DNA of 64,000 nt from Streptomyces ochraceiscleroticus. Its GTDB lineage: Bacteria > Actinomycetota > Actinomycetes > Streptomycetales > Streptomycetaceae. The notes beneath the pieces are model-generated. The model did not search any database, was not told where the DNA came from, and saw nothing but the letters and a program-made list of their open reading frames with translations. Below, piece by piece: positions 34,198-42,993 of this stretch. Positions within the stretch are counted from its first letter, which is position 1. Every line of letters begins with the position of its first letter. The DNA lies in NCBI RefSeq assembly GCF_000720485.1, contig NZ_JOAX01000009.1, positions 1-64,000 of the forward strand, given 5' to 3'. Position numbers and translations under genes: made by a program.

Positions 34198-34920
34198 GTG
34201 GCAAACAATGAAGAGTCCGCCGCCCAGCAGCCGCCCGGCCGCGGACACCGGCCCTGGGCGACCCGCACCGCCCGCGACCGCAGCGACACGCCCGTGCGCC
34301 ACCGGCTGCTGGACGCCGCCGAGGCGGTCTTCGCGCGCCGCGGCTACGGGCCCGCCACCATCGCCGACATCGCCGCCGAGGCCGAGCTGTCCCGCGCGGG
34401 GTTCTACGTCTACTTCGCGTCCAAGGACGAGATCTTCCAGGTGCTCGCGGTGCGCGTACGGGACGCCTTCCTCGCCGCGCAGGAAGTGCCGGACACCGAC
34501 CCCGACGACGTCCGCGCCGTCGCACACGACTCCACCGCCGCCTTCCTCGCCGCGTACGCCGCCCACCTCCCATTGCTCCGCCTGATCGAGCAGCAGGCGC
34601 AGGGGGACGACGGGCTGCGCGAGCTGTGGGAGGAGATCAACCGCCGGCCCACCCGGCGCACCGCCCGCTACATCCGCCGCCTGACCGAGGCCGGTCAACT
34701 GGCGCCGGTCGCCGACCCGTTGGCGGTGGCACACGCGGTGGGCGGGATGAGCGTGCGGTTCGCCCAACTGGTCGCGGAGGACCCGGACGCGTACGACGCC
34801 GCCGTACGCGATGTCACCGCCATGTACCTGCACCTGCTCGGCGTCCCGGGACGGACGCCGCAGCACCGCACAGCACCGCCGCAGGACGACGAGGGACACC
34901 AGGCGATACCGGAGGAGTAG
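34198..34920 (+). CDS. TetR family regulator of the carboxylase/ligase locus
   Basis: 240 residues. The HTH is ATIADIAAEAELSRAGFYVYF (split at FYVYF) near residue 55-80, followed by a helical ligand domain; the GTG start is at 34198. The first 35 residues are polar and probably disordered. It is divergent from the carboxylase, three bases upstream of the ligase start, and flanked by TTGAC/GTCAA repeats. It probably senses an acyl-CoA made or used by its neighbours. Confidence 0.85.
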   Translation: MANNEESAAQQPPGRGHRPWATRTARDRSDTPVRHRLLDAAEAVFARRGYGPATIADIAAEAELSRAGFYVYFASKDEIFQVLAVRVRDAFLAAQEVPDTDPDDVRAVAHDSTAAFLAAYAAHLPLLRLIEQQAQGDDGLRELWEEINRRPTRRTARYIRRLTEAGQLAPVADPLAVAHAVGGMSVRFAQLVAEDPDAYDAAVRDVTAMYLHLLGVPGRTPQHRTAPPQDDEGHQAIPEE

Positions 34921-34922
34921 CA

Positions 34923-36575
34923 GTGAGCCGCGCGACGCGTATCGAGCACTACCTGACCGATCTCCGCACCCGACAGGAACGGGCCCGCAGCGGCCGGCAG
35001 CCGGACGCCATCCGGCTCCGGGCCGGCGAGCGGACCGTGCCCGGTTATGTGCGCCACTGGGCCACCACCGCCCCGGACCGCCCGGCCCTCGTCTTCGAAG
35101 GCCGGGAGACGACCTACCGGGAACTGGACGAGACGTCCGACCGGCTGGCCGGGTGGCTGGCCGCGCAGGGTGTGCGGCCCGGCGACCGGGTCGGCGTCCA
35201 CCTCCCCAACTGCCCCCAGTTCCTCGTCGCGATGCTAGCCGTACTGCGCCTCGGCGCGGTCCACGTGCCGGTCAACCCCATGTTCAAGGCGGCCGAACTC
35301 CGCCACGAACTGACCGACGCCGGCACCCGCCTGGTCATCTCCCGTACCGAACTGGCCCCGGCCATCGAGGAGATACGCGCGGACACCCCCGTACACGAAG
35401 TCCTCCTCGCCGACACCGACGCCTGGGACGAAGCGCTCGCGCACGCCCCGCACGGCCGGATCGCCGACGACCTCGACGCGCTCGCCGCCCTCAACTACAC
35501 CGGCGGCACCACCGGCATGCCCAAGGGCTGCGAACACACCCAGCGCCACATGGTCTACACGGCCACCGCCATCGACTCCGGCCGCGCCCCCGAACCGGCC
35601 CCCGAAGGCATCGTCTCCCTCTGCTACCTGCCCATCTTCTGGATCGCGGGCGAGAACCTGGGCATCCTCGCGCCACTGGTCTCCGGCGGCACGAGTGTGC
35701 TGCTCCCGCGCTGGGACCCGGCCGCCGTCCTCGACGGCCTGGAGCGGTACCGCGTCGCCACGATGGCCGGCACGGTGGAGAACTACCTCGAACTCCTGGA
35801 CCACCCGGACCTCGCGGGGCGCGACCTGTCCGCCTTCACCTCACCGCTCACCGTCTCCTTCATCCGCAAGCTCACGCCGGAGATACGCGACCGCTGGCGC
35901 CGCGCCGTCGGCGACCACAGCGTGCCGCGCGAGGCGTCGTACGGCATGACCGAGACGCACACCAGCGACACCTCCACCCTCGGCTTCCAGGAGGGCGACG
36001 CCGACCTGCACAGCGAGCCCACCTTCTGCGGGCTGCCCGTCCCCGGCACGGACATCATGGTCGTGGACTTCGCGACCGGTGAGCCGCTGCCGCTCGGCGA
36101 ACGCGGCGAGATCGTCGTCCGCGGCCCGTCCGTCCTCACCCGGTACTGGCGCGCCCCCAAGGCCACCGAGACCGCACTCCGCGACGGCTGGCTGCACACC
36201 GGTGACATCGGCTCCCTCGACGAGGACGGCTGCCTGCACTACCTCGGCCGCGACAAGGACATGATCAAGGTGAACGGCATGAGCGTCTTCCCGACGGAGG
36301 TGGAGACGTTGCTCGGACGGCACCCGGACGTGCTGGCAGCGGCCGTCGTGGCCGTACCGGACGAGCGCCGCGGCCAGCGCCCGTACGCCTACGTCCGCAC
36401 CGTCCCAGGCAGCGCGCTCACCGCCGAGGCCCTGACGGAGTGGGCGGGCGCGGCCATGGCCGCCTACAAGCTGCCCGCCATCGAACTGACCGCGGAGCTG
36501 CCGCTCACCGCCACCGGAAAGATCAAGAAGACGGAGCTGGCCGAGCGAGCCATGCGTACGCGGCCCGCGCCGTGA
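34923..36575 (+). CDS. Acyl-CoA synthetase / AMP-dependent ligase
   Basis: 550 residues from GTG 34923, with GGAGGAG just upstream. Class I adenylating enzyme: AALNYTGGTTGMPKGCEHT (phosphate loop), REASYGMTETHTSD, GWLHTGDIGSLDEDGCLHYLGR and the final lysine motif PLTATGKIKKTEL. No carrier domain follows, so a CoA ester is the expected product. It forms an operon with the TetR gene and could feed the divergent single-chain carboxylase. Its last 53 bases overlap the convergent HAD gene. Confidence 0.88.
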   Translation: MSRATRIEHYLTDLRTRQERARSGRQPDAIRLRAGERTVPGYVRHWATTAPDRPALVFEGRETTYRELDETSDRLAGWLAAQGVRPGDRVGVHLPNCPQFLVAMLAVLRLGAVHVPVNPMFKAAELRHELTDAGTRLVISRTELAPAIEEIRADTPVHEVLLADTDAWDEALAHAPHGRIADDLDALAALNYTGGTTGMPKGCEHTQRHMVYTATAIDSGRAPEPAPEGIVSLCYLPIFWIAGENLGILAPLVSGGTSVLLPRWDPAAVLDGLERYRVATMAGTVENYLELLDHPDLAGRDLSAFTSPLTVSFIRKLTPEIRDRWRRAVGDHSVPREASYGMTETHTSDTSTLGFQEGDADLHSEPTFCGLPVPGTDIMVVDFATGEPLPLGERGEIVVRGPSVLTRYWRAPKATETALRDGWLHTGDIGSLDEDGCLHYLGRDKDMIKVNGMSVFPTEVETLLGRHPDVLAAAVVAVPDERRGQRPYAYVRTVPGSALTAEALTEWAGAAMAAYKLPAIELTAELPLTATGKIKKTELAERAMRTRPAP

Positions 36576-37224
36576 ACTCCGGCTGACCGCCCCTGAAGAG
36601 GAGCCCGGCGGCCTCGAACGCCGGGTCCCCGGCGGTCTCCGCCACGTACGGGATCGCGATGCACCGCATCCCGGCGCGGCGCGCGGCCTCCGCACCGGGA
36701 GCTGCGTCCTCCATCACGACGCAGCTCTCCGGCGCCACCCCCAGCCGCCGGGCCGCCTCCAGGAAGACATCGGGCTCCGGCTTGCCGCGCCCCACCTCCT
36801 CGGCCGATACCCGCGTGCTGAGCATCGCGTCCAGGTCCGTGCCCTTCAGTACGGCGTCGATCGCGGCCCGGGACGAGCCGGACGCCACCGCGACCGGATG
36901 CCCTGCCGCGTGCAGTTGCTCCACGAAGGCCCGCATCTCCGGGAAGACCTCGGTCTGCGCCCCGGCCAGCTCCAGATAGATCGCGTTCTTCCCGGCCAGC
37001 AGCTCGCTCACCGGCGCCTCGATCCCGTACTCCGTCTTCAGGATCTCCAGCGTCTCGCGCGTCCCGATGCCGATGAACCGCGTGTGGTGCTCCCAGGTGA
37101 AGTCCTCGACCCCGTACCGGGCGAGCAGCCGCCGCCCCGCCTCGTAGTAGTTGGGCTCGCTGTCGACCAGGGTGCCGTCGAGGTCGAAGATGACGGGCGT
37201 ACGGGAGGGGGCCTCGGTGCTCAT
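36523..37224 (-). CDS. HAD superfamily phosphatase, beta-phosphoglucomutase-like
   Basis: 233 residues. HAD motif I is VIFDLDGTLVDSE, motif II is VASGSS, and motifs III/IV lie in GRGKPEPDVFLEAARRLG and CVVMEDAAPGAEAARRAGM. The cap domain is the small helical type of phosphoglucomutase-like and broad sugar-phosphate phosphatases. Substrate cannot be read. ATG 37224 is chosen; the 3' end overlaps the ligase gene by 53 bases on the opposite strand. Confidence 0.88.
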   Translation of the reverse strand: MSTEAPSRTPVIFDLDGTLVDSEPNYYEAGRRLLARYGVEDFTWEHHTRFIGIGTRETLEILKTEYGIEAPVSELLAGKNAIYLELAGAQTEVFPEMRAFVEQLHAAGHPVAVASGSSRAAIDAVLKGTDLDAMLSTRVSAEEVGRGKPEPDVFLEAARRLGVAPESCVVMEDAAPGAEAARRAGMRCIAIPYVAETAGDPAFEAAGLLFRGGQPEFTARAAYAWLARPAPSS

Positions 37225-37248
37225 GCCCCCAGCATGCCAAGCCCGCGG

Positions 37249-37728
37249 TCAGCGCGCCGCCGCGGCCCCGCCGACGTCCTCCACCAGCGGCAGCAGCCGG
37301 TGCGGCACGCGCTCGCGCAGTGCCACCTCGGTACGCGTCCGCACCACCCCCGGCATGTTGATCAGTTGCTGGATCACGTCCTCCAGATGCGCCGCGTCCC
37401 GCGCCACCACCTTGGCCAGCAGGTCCCCGCCGCCCGTGGTCGAGAACGCCTCGATGATCTGCGGCACCTCGGCCAGCAGGGCCGCGACCTCCTCCAGGTG
37501 CCCCTGCGTGACCTCGATGTGCGCGAAGGCGGTGACCGGGTGCCCGAGCGCGGCGGGGGAGAGCCGCGGCCCGTACGCGGTGATCACACCGTCCCGCTCC
37601 AGCCGGTCCAGGCGCGCCTGCACCGTGCCGCGCGCGACGCCGAGGATGCGCGCGTACTCCCGCACGCTCGTCCGCGGCTGCTCCAGCAGCAGCCGGAGGA
37701 TCCGGGCGTCGAGTGCGTCCACGGCCAT
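37249..37728 (-). CDS. Lrp/AsnC family regulator
   Basis: 159 residues from ATG 37728, with GAGGAGG upstream on the minus strand. The N-terminal HTH is RTSVREYARILGVARGTVQARL (split at VQARL), and the C-terminal RAM domain begins FAHIEVTQGH. Lrp proteins sense amino acids or related acids. It is divergent from the Fur-type gene at 37946 and about 25 bases upstream of nothing else obvious, so the target is unknown. Confidence 0.85.
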   Translation of the reverse strand: MAVDALDARILRLLLEQPRTSVREYARILGVARGTVQARLDRLERDGVITAYGPRLSPAALGHPVTAFAHIEVTQGHLEEVAALLAEVPQIIEAFSTTGGGDLLAKVVARDAAHLEDVIQQLINMPGVVRTRTEVALRERVPHRLLPLVEDVGGAAAAR

Positions 37729-37915
37729 GGTGAACGGCCTCCTCACGGGTGGTGCGGTCTTACGGGTGGTGCCTGCGGTGCCGGTCGGTCGCCGCCTCCA
37801 GTCTGCGGTGTGCCGCCGCGGCCTGCGACAGCGGGGCGGGCGCGACCGTGGCGAGTGGGCGCGGCCGTGACGAGCGGACGGGGCCGGGATATATGAACAG
37901 CCCCTCACATGGACA

Positions 37916-37930
37916 TGGAATTCATTTTCA
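37916..37930. promoter_or_regulatory. Zur-box-like site before the Fur-family gene
   Basis: TGGAATTCATTTTCA; its reverse complement TGAAAATGAATTCCA closely resembles the TGAAAATGATTTTCA-type Zur box of actinomycetes. It is a rare AT-rich spot in this DNA and lies 16 bases before the ATG, overlapping the expected promoter, which fits repression under zinc sufficiency. Confidence 0.65.
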
Positions 37931-37945
37931 TTTACGCTCTTCCGC

Positions 37946-38359
37946 ATGACCGGTGCCAAGTCTTCGCCGACGCGGAACACCCCGCAGCGGGCCGCGGTGC
38001 TGCGTGCGCTCGGTAACTGCCAGGACTTCGTCTCGGCCCAGATGCTGCACGCCCGTCTGGTCACCGCGGACTGCGCGGTCGGCCTCACGACGGTCTACCG
38101 CGCGCTCCATCAGCTCCAGGCCACCGGCCAGGTGGACGTCGTGCGGGACGGGACGGGCGAACGGCTCTACCGCAGACGCAGCACCGCCGGCCATCAGCAC
38201 TACCTCCTGTGCCGCGACTGCGGTCGCAGCCGGCCGGTCGACTCGCGCGTGGTCGAGCGGTGGGCCGAACGCATCGGCGAGACAAGTGGGTTCACCGATG
38301 TCGAGCACACCGTCGAACTGACCGGCGTCTGCGGCCGCTGCCGGCCCACCGCCCACTGA
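37946..38359 (+). CDS. Fur family regulator, probably Zur-type
   Basis: 137 residues. Winged helix [22 protein letters not shown] and [20 protein letters not shown], then [14 protein letters not shown] and the C-terminal CGRC: two CxxC pairs for structural zinc and a His cluster for sensing. The context, a COG0523 GTPase 22 bases downstream and a Zur-box-like site upstream, favours zinc over iron. No clear ribosome site precedes the ATG, so the message may be leaderless. Confidence 0.85.
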   Translation: MTGAKSSPTRNTPQRAAVLRALGNCQDFVSAQMLHARLVTADCAVGLTTVYRALHQLQATGQVDVVRDGTGERLYRRRSTAGHQHYLLCRDCGRSRPVDSRVVERWAERIGETSGFTDVEHTVELTGVCGRCRPTAH

Positions 38360-38381
38360 CACCTCCTCAGAAGGACGCCCC

Positions 38382-39404
38382 ATGAGCGAAATCGCCGATG
38401 CCGCCGCACGTGACGGCCGGGTGCCCGTCACCGTACTGACCGGCTTTCTCGGCTCCGGCAAGACCACCCTGCTCAACCGCATCCTCACCGAGCAGCACGG
38501 GATGAAGATCGCCGTCATCGAGAACGAGTTCGGCGAGGTCGGCATCGACGACGCGCTCGTGCTCGACGCCGAAGAAGAGATCTTCGAGATGAACAACGGC
38601 TGCATCTGCTGCACCGTGCGCGGGGACCTCATCCGCATCCTCGGCGCGCTGATGCGCCGCCGCGAGAAGTTCGACCACATCCTGATCGAGACCACCGGGC
38701 TGGCCGATCCGGCGCCCGTCGCGCAGACCTTCTTCATGGACGACGAGATCGCCGCCCAACTGCGGCTGGACGCCATCGTCACGCTCGTCGACGCGGCCCA
38801 CGCGATCCAGCACCTGGACGAGGTGAAGCCCGAGGGCGTGGAGAACGAGGCCGTGGAGCAGGTCGCCTTCGCTGACCGGATCGTCCTCAACAAGACGGAC
38901 CTGGTGGACGAGACGACGGTCGCGGAGGTCGTCTCCCGTATCCGGGCGATCAACGCCGCCGTACAGATCATCCCCGCCCAACACGCGGCGGTGGACCTCA
39001 AGGAGGTCATGGACGTCGGCGCGTTCGACCTGGCGCGGGTGCTCAAGGACGACCCGGAGTTCCTCACCGAGACCGAGCACCAGCACGACACCAGCGTCAC
39101 CTCGGTCGGCTTCGAGCTGACCGGCGAGCTGGACGAGGCCCGGCTCAACCGGTGGCTCGGCGCGCTGCTGCGCACCAAGGGCGCGGACATCTTCCGCTCC
39201 AAGGGCATCCTCGCCCTCGCCGGGTCCCCGAAACAGTACGTCTTCCAGGGCGTGCACATGCTGCTCGACGGGCAGTTCGGGCGGGAGTGGCAGCCGGCCG
39301 AGACCCGGCGGAGCAAGCTGGTCTTCATTGGCCGCGGACTGGACCGCGACCAGTTGGAGCAGGGCCTGTCCGGCTGTCTGACCACCGCGGGAGCCGCCGC
39401 GTGA
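38382..39404 (+). CDS. COG0523 (CobW/ZNG1-like) GTPase, probable zinc metallochaperone
   Basis: 340 residues. P-loop [12 protein letters not shown] near residue 22, metal-binding [13 protein letters not shown] (CxCC) near residue 80, ETTGLADP, and NKTDLVD for guanine recognition. The C-terminal CobW domain follows; TEHQHD supplies extra potential metal ligands. Such GTPases transfer zinc to client proteins under starvation. AAGGA precedes the ATG. It probably shares the Zur-like promoter with the upstream gene and overlaps the WD40 gene by GTGA. Confidence 0.9.
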   Translation: MSEIADAAARDGRVPVTVLTGFLGSGKTTLLNRILTEQHGMKIAVIENEFGEVGIDDALVLDAEEEIFEMNNGCICCTVRGDLIRILGALMRRREKFDHILIETTGLADPAPVAQTFFMDDEIAAQLRLDAIVTLVDAAHAIQHLDEVKPEGVENEAVEQVAFADRIVLNKTDLVDETTVAEVVSRIRAINAAVQIIPAQHAAVDLKEVMDVGAFDLARVLKDDPEFLTETEHQHDTSVTSVGFELTGELDEARLNRWLGALLRTKGADIFRSKGILALAGSPKQYVFQGVHMLLDGQFGREWQPAETRRSKLVFIGRGLDRDQLEQGLSGCLTTAGAAA

Positions 39405-40426
39405 CCGCCCCCGCCGTTGGTGTGCCGCTCGCCTGGGAAACCACCGTCGAGGATGCGCCCGTCGCGCTCTCCGTACGGGCCGGGACCGCCGCGGTGGCCG
39501 GCGCCGACGGCCGCGTCTGGACCGTGGACACCGCCACCGGCGCGGTACGGTCCGCGCTCGAACTGCCCGGCGGCGCGCTGTCCGTCGCGCTCTCGCCCGA
39601 CGGCCGCCACCTCGTCGCCACCGGGCCCACCGGCTACGGCGTACAGGACCGGGACACCGGCCGTACGGTACTGACCGAGACGGGCGCCTGGTCGGCCACC
39701 GCCGTATGGGCGGGCGGGCAGCGGTTCGCCGTGGCCCGCGGCCGGCAGGCGCTGGTCCTGGACGCGCGGGGCGAGCAGCTCTGGGCCACCGAACCGGCCC
39801 CCAGCACCGTCACCGACCTGGCCTGGCTGCGCGACGGCCGGCGGCTCGCGGTCGCGGCGTACGGAGCGGTGCGCTGCCACGAGCGGCACACCGCGGCGCC
39901 CGTGGTCACCTATCCGTACGTCGGCTCGCACCTCGCGCTGGCCGTGGCGCCCACCGGCCGCTGGATCTGCAGCGGCAACCAGGACGCCTCGATCCATATT
40001 TGGCGCACCCGCGACGGCAGCGAACTGACCATGTCCGGTTACCGCGAGAAGGTCTCCCGGCTCGCGTTCGACGACACCGGCTTCTGGCTCGCCGCCGACG
40101 GCGCACCGGACGTCACCGTGTGGGACTTCTCCGGCAAGGGGCCCGCCGGTACGGCGCCGCGCTCGCTGAGCGCGCACCGGAAGGTCACCGCACTGGCCTG
40201 GCGGCCCGGCGGCGCCGGCCATCTCGCCACCGGCGGCGACGACGGCACGCTCGCGCTCTGGCACGCGACGTCGGGCCGCGCGCAGGCCAGGCTGTCCCCG
40301 GCCCGCACGGTGCCCGGCGGGTCGGCGGTCACCGCGCTGGCCTGGGCCGGCTCCGAACTGCTGGTCGCGGCGTACCGGGACGGTGCGGTACGGGCCGTAC
40401 AGGTGCCGCCGGGGGTGACGCTGTGA
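39401..40426 (+). CDS. WD40/beta-propeller repeat protein
   Basis: 341 residues made of propeller blades, each with a GxDGxVxxWD-like end, for example [25 protein letters not shown] and [12 protein letters not shown]. There is no signal peptide, so it should be cytoplasmic. GTG 39401 overlaps the GTPase stop. WD40 proteins are scaffolds; here it may bridge the zinc GTPase and a client. No enzymatic motif is seen. Confidence 0.82.
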   Translation: MTAPAVGVPLAWETTVEDAPVALSVRAGTAAVAGADGRVWTVDTATGAVRSALELPGGALSVALSPDGRHLVATGPTGYGVQDRDTGRTVLTETGAWSATAVWAGGQRFAVARGRQALVLDARGEQLWATEPAPSTVTDLAWLRDGRRLAVAAYGAVRCHERHTAAPVVTYPYVGSHLALAVAPTGRWICSGNQDASIHIWRTRDGSELTMSGYREKVSRLAFDDTGFWLAADGAPDVTVWDFSGKGPAGTAPRSLSAHRKVTALAWRPGGAGHLATGGDDGTLALWHATSGRAQARLSPARTVPGGSAVTALAWAGSELLVAAYRDGAVRAVQVPPGVTL

Positions 40427-40920
40427 GCCGCCCCGCCGGGCGCGCGGCCGCGGCACGGCGCCAGGAACTCGCCGCGCGCGCCGACACGGCGGCGCAGGTG
40501 GTGGTCGGCGCCGCCCGCGACCGGCCGTGCACCCTGGTCGTCTGCCGGGGCTGCTGCTGCGGCAACGCGCGCAAGCACCGCGGCTTCGACCACGACGGAC
40601 AGCTCGCCCGGCTGCGCGCGGCGGCCCGCGCCTCCGAAGGCCGCCTTGCGGTCCGTACGACCGACTGCCTCGGCCCCTGCGACCAGGCCAACGTCCTCGT
40701 CGTACAGCCGTCGGGAGCGGGGCGGCGGAACGGCGGCCGGGCCGCCTGGATCGGCTTCGCGATGAGCGACGACGCCACCGAGGACGTCCTGCGGTGGGCG
40801 GCCGACGGCGGCCCCGGCATCGCCGCGCCGCCGCCCGCGCTGGAGCTGCAGTTCATCCGGCCACCGGGTGCGGCGCGGCAGGGCCGGGCGGCAGGCAGGC
40901 GCGGCCGTGCCCGCCGCTGA
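40423..40920 (+). CDS. (2Fe-2S) ferredoxin-like protein with thioredoxin-like fold
   Basis: 165 residues. LVVCRGCCCGNARKH gives a dense cysteine cluster, and TTDCLGPCDQANVLVV gives the second pair, the pattern of thioredoxin-fold 2Fe-2S ferredoxin-like proteins. The C-terminal tail is rich in Gly, Ala and Arg and probably disordered. The cysteines could hold Fe-S or zinc. GTG 40423 overlaps the WD40 stop, so it belongs to the same operon. Confidence 0.75.
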   Translation: MSRPAGRAAAARRQELAARADTAAQVVVGAARDRPCTLVVCRGCCCGNARKHRGFDHDGQLARLRAAARASEGRLAVRTTDCLGPCDQANVLVVQPSGAGRRNGGRAAWIGFAMSDDATEDVLRWAADGGPGIAAPPPALELQFIRPPGAARQGRAAGRRGRARR

Positions 40921-40948
40921 CGCGGACATCGGCGAAGAGGAGGAGGGG

Positions 40949-41263
40949 GTGGCCTTGGACGCGGCGACCGCAACGGTCGTCGCGGCCACCCTGCAGGCCC
41001 TGGCCGCCCCCTCCCGGCTGCTGATCCTCGCCGCGCTGCGGAACCGCCCGCACCCGGTCTCCGAGCTCGCCGCGGAGATCGGCATGGCCCAGTCAGCCGT
41101 CTCCCACCAGTTGCGCCTGCTGCGCACTCTTGGGCTGGTCAGCGGCCACCGAGAAGGGCGGCGCATCGTCTACCGGCTGTACGACGACCATGTCGCCCAG
41201 CTCCTCGACGAGGCCCTGCACCACACCGAACACCTCCGGCTGGGCCTGCGGGGCATGCCTTGA
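40949..41263 (+). CDS. ArsR/SmtB family regulator
   Basis: 104 residues from GTG 40949, chosen because AGGAGG stands five bases upstream; GTG 40907, overlapping the previous gene, is an alternative. The winged helix reads LQALAAPSRLLILAALRNRP, VSELAAEIGMAQSAVSHQLRLL and HREGRRIVYRLYDDHV. The C-terminal DDHVAQLLDEALHHTEH resembles the alpha-5 metal site (Asp, His, His, Glu/His) of zinc-sensing SmtB/CzrA. It probably senses zinc and complements the Zur-type protein. Confidence 0.85.
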   Translation: MALDAATATVVAATLQALAAPSRLLILAALRNRPHPVSELAAEIGMAQSAVSHQLRLLRTLGLVSGHREGRRIVYRLYDDHVAQLLDEALHHTEHLRLGLRGMP

Positions 41264-41433
41264 GCCCGGTGTCCGGCGGCCCGGCAATTCACCTCGGCGT
41301 CACCGCGCATTGGTTCCGAGTCACCCCCACGTCACCTCACCAGGGCATGGATGGAAGGACAGGGACCGCCGCGGCCTCCCGCCGGAAGCCGCGCGGACAC
41401 GAGCGGAAACGATGCGGCAGGAGTGTGATCCCG

Positions 41434-41571
41434 GTGAGTGAAGTTCTCTGCGCGGTGCTGGCGAAGGCCGGTCTTGCCATCGCCGAGGCGATCCTCACGC
41501 GGTTCGTCATCGATCTGTACACCGCGTACGTACGCAAGCACCGTACGGAAGCGGCGATGGCGACCGCGTGA
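41434..41571 (+). CDS. 45-residue small amphipathic protein
   Basis: Starts at GTG 41434, ten bases after AGGAG; GTG 41425 is too close to the site. The product begins MSEVLCAVLAKAGLAIAEAI and ends in a basic tail (YVRKHRTEAAMATA). One helix of about 25 mostly hydrophobic residues suggests a membrane-associated peptide. It looks like the short conserved hypothetical proteins often seen in streptomycetes, but I cannot name a function. Confidence 0.5.
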   Translation: MSEVLCAVLAKAGLAIAEAILTRFVIDLYTAYVRKHRTEAAMATA

Positions 41572-41625
41572 GGCGACGCGGCCGGCGCCCGCAGGCCCCG
41601 CCGTGGCCTGCGTGTGCCCGAAGCG

Positions 41626-42993
41626 CTACTGGGCGCTCAGCGCCCGACCGGTCGGGACGTGCAGGTCCGAGTCTCGGAGCCGGGCGGTCGCCACCATGCT
41701 CACCAGGCCGGTCAGGGCGAGATAGCCGCAGGCCAGCCACGGTGTGCCCGCTCCCAGGGCCAGTAGCGCCGTCATGATCAACGGCGTGATCCCCGAGGCG
41801 AAGATGCCCGACATCTGATAGACGAACGACATGCCTGTGTACCGGACGGGGGTACGGAAGAGCGCGGCGAACAGCGTGCCCTGCGCACCGTAGAACGACG
41901 CGTGCACGATCCCCAGCGCGATCAGCAGCGCCACCGCGAACGCCCACGCCCCGCCCGTGCCGAAGAGCCAGAACGCCGGGAAGACCGAGACGGCGAAGGC
42001 GCCCATGCCCGCGAGGTAGACGCGGCGCGCGCCCAGCCGGTCGACCGCCGCACCGGACACCGGTATCAGTACGGCCATGACCAGCGCGGCGGCCGTCACC
42101 GCGAGCAGTACCGGCGTACGGTCCAGCTCGAGCGTCCCCGTCGCATAGGTGATCGCGAAGACACCCCAGGTGTTGAAGGCAGCCCCTTCGCCCCACCGCG
42201 CCAGCATGCCGAGCAGGACGTGCCGACGCGCTGCGGGCTCGCGGACCAGCTCCACCAGGGGCGCGGAGCGCGGCAGTTCCTGCAGTCGCCGGACGGCCCG
42301 GAAGGCCGGCGTCTCGTCGATCTTCAGTCGTACGGTCAGGCCGACCCCGACGAGCACCAGGCTGACGAGGAAGGCGATCCGCCACCCGTAACCGAGGAAC
42401 GCGGCGTCGCTCAGCACATCGTTCAGCAACGCGAACACACCGGTGCCCAGGGCCAGTCCGAGCGCCAGACCGATCTGCGGATAGCTGCCGAACCGGCCCT
42501 TGCGGCCCTCGGGTCCGTACTCGACCGCCAGCAGGACCGCCCCCGCCCACTCGCCGCCCAGCGCCACGCCCTGCGCGACACGCAGGATCAGGAGCAGTGC
42601 GGGGGCGAGCAGCCCGACCTGCTGGTACGTGGGCAACAGGCCGATCAGCGCCGTGGAGACGCCCATCAGTCCCATCGTGAAGGCGAGGGTGCGCTTGCGG
42701 CCGATCCGGTCGCCGATGTGCCCGAACAGCAGCCCGCCGACCGGGCGGGCGACGAAGCCCACGGCGAACGTCGCGAACGACAGCATCGTGCCGACCGTGC
42801 CGTTCGCCGTCGGGAAGAACAGCTTGTTGAAGACCAGCCCGGCGGCCGTCGAGTACAGGAAGAAGTCGTACCACTCGACGGTGGTGCCCAGCAGACTGGC
42901 GAGCACCACGGTCTTCAGCCGGGTCGGCGGGGCGCCTGCCTGCTGCTCATCCGGATGCGGTGGCGCCTGCGAGGGCGCGGGTACCGGGCTCAT
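41626..42993 (-). CDS. MFS metabolite:H+ symporter (MHS/KgtP-ProP type)
   Basis: 455 residues, about twelve membrane helices. LASLLGTTVEWYDFFLYSTA at the N-terminus and FGHIGDRIGRKRTL (MFS motif A), then RVAQGVALGGEWAGAVLL, are diagnostic of the MHS family. These symporters import organic acids or zwitterions. ATG 42993 overlaps the SsuD stop (ATGA), so it is translated with the sulfonate monooxygenase and probably imports a sulfonate instead of an SsuABC ABC transporter. Confidence 0.87.
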   Translation of the reverse strand: MSPVPAPSQAPPHPDEQQAGAPPTRLKTVVLASLLGTTVEWYDFFLYSTAAGLVFNKLFFPTANGTVGTMLSFATFAVGFVARPVGGLLFGHIGDRIGRKRTLAFTMGLMGVSTALIGLLPTYQQVGLLAPALLLILRVAQGVALGGEWAGAVLLAVEYGPEGRKGRFGSYPQIGLALGLALGTGVFALLNDVLSDAAFLGYGWRIAFLVSLVLVGVGLTVRLKIDETPAFRAVRRLQELPRSAPLVELVREPAARRHVLLGMLARWGEGAAFNTWGVFAITYATGTLELDRTPVLLAVTAAALVMAVLIPVSGAAVDRLGARRVYLAGMGAFAVSVFPAFWLFGTGGAWAFAVALLIALGIVHASFYGAQGTLFAALFRTPVRYTGMSFVYQMSGIFASGITPLIMTALLALGAGTPWLACGYLALTGLVSMVATARLRDSDLHVPTGRALSAQ

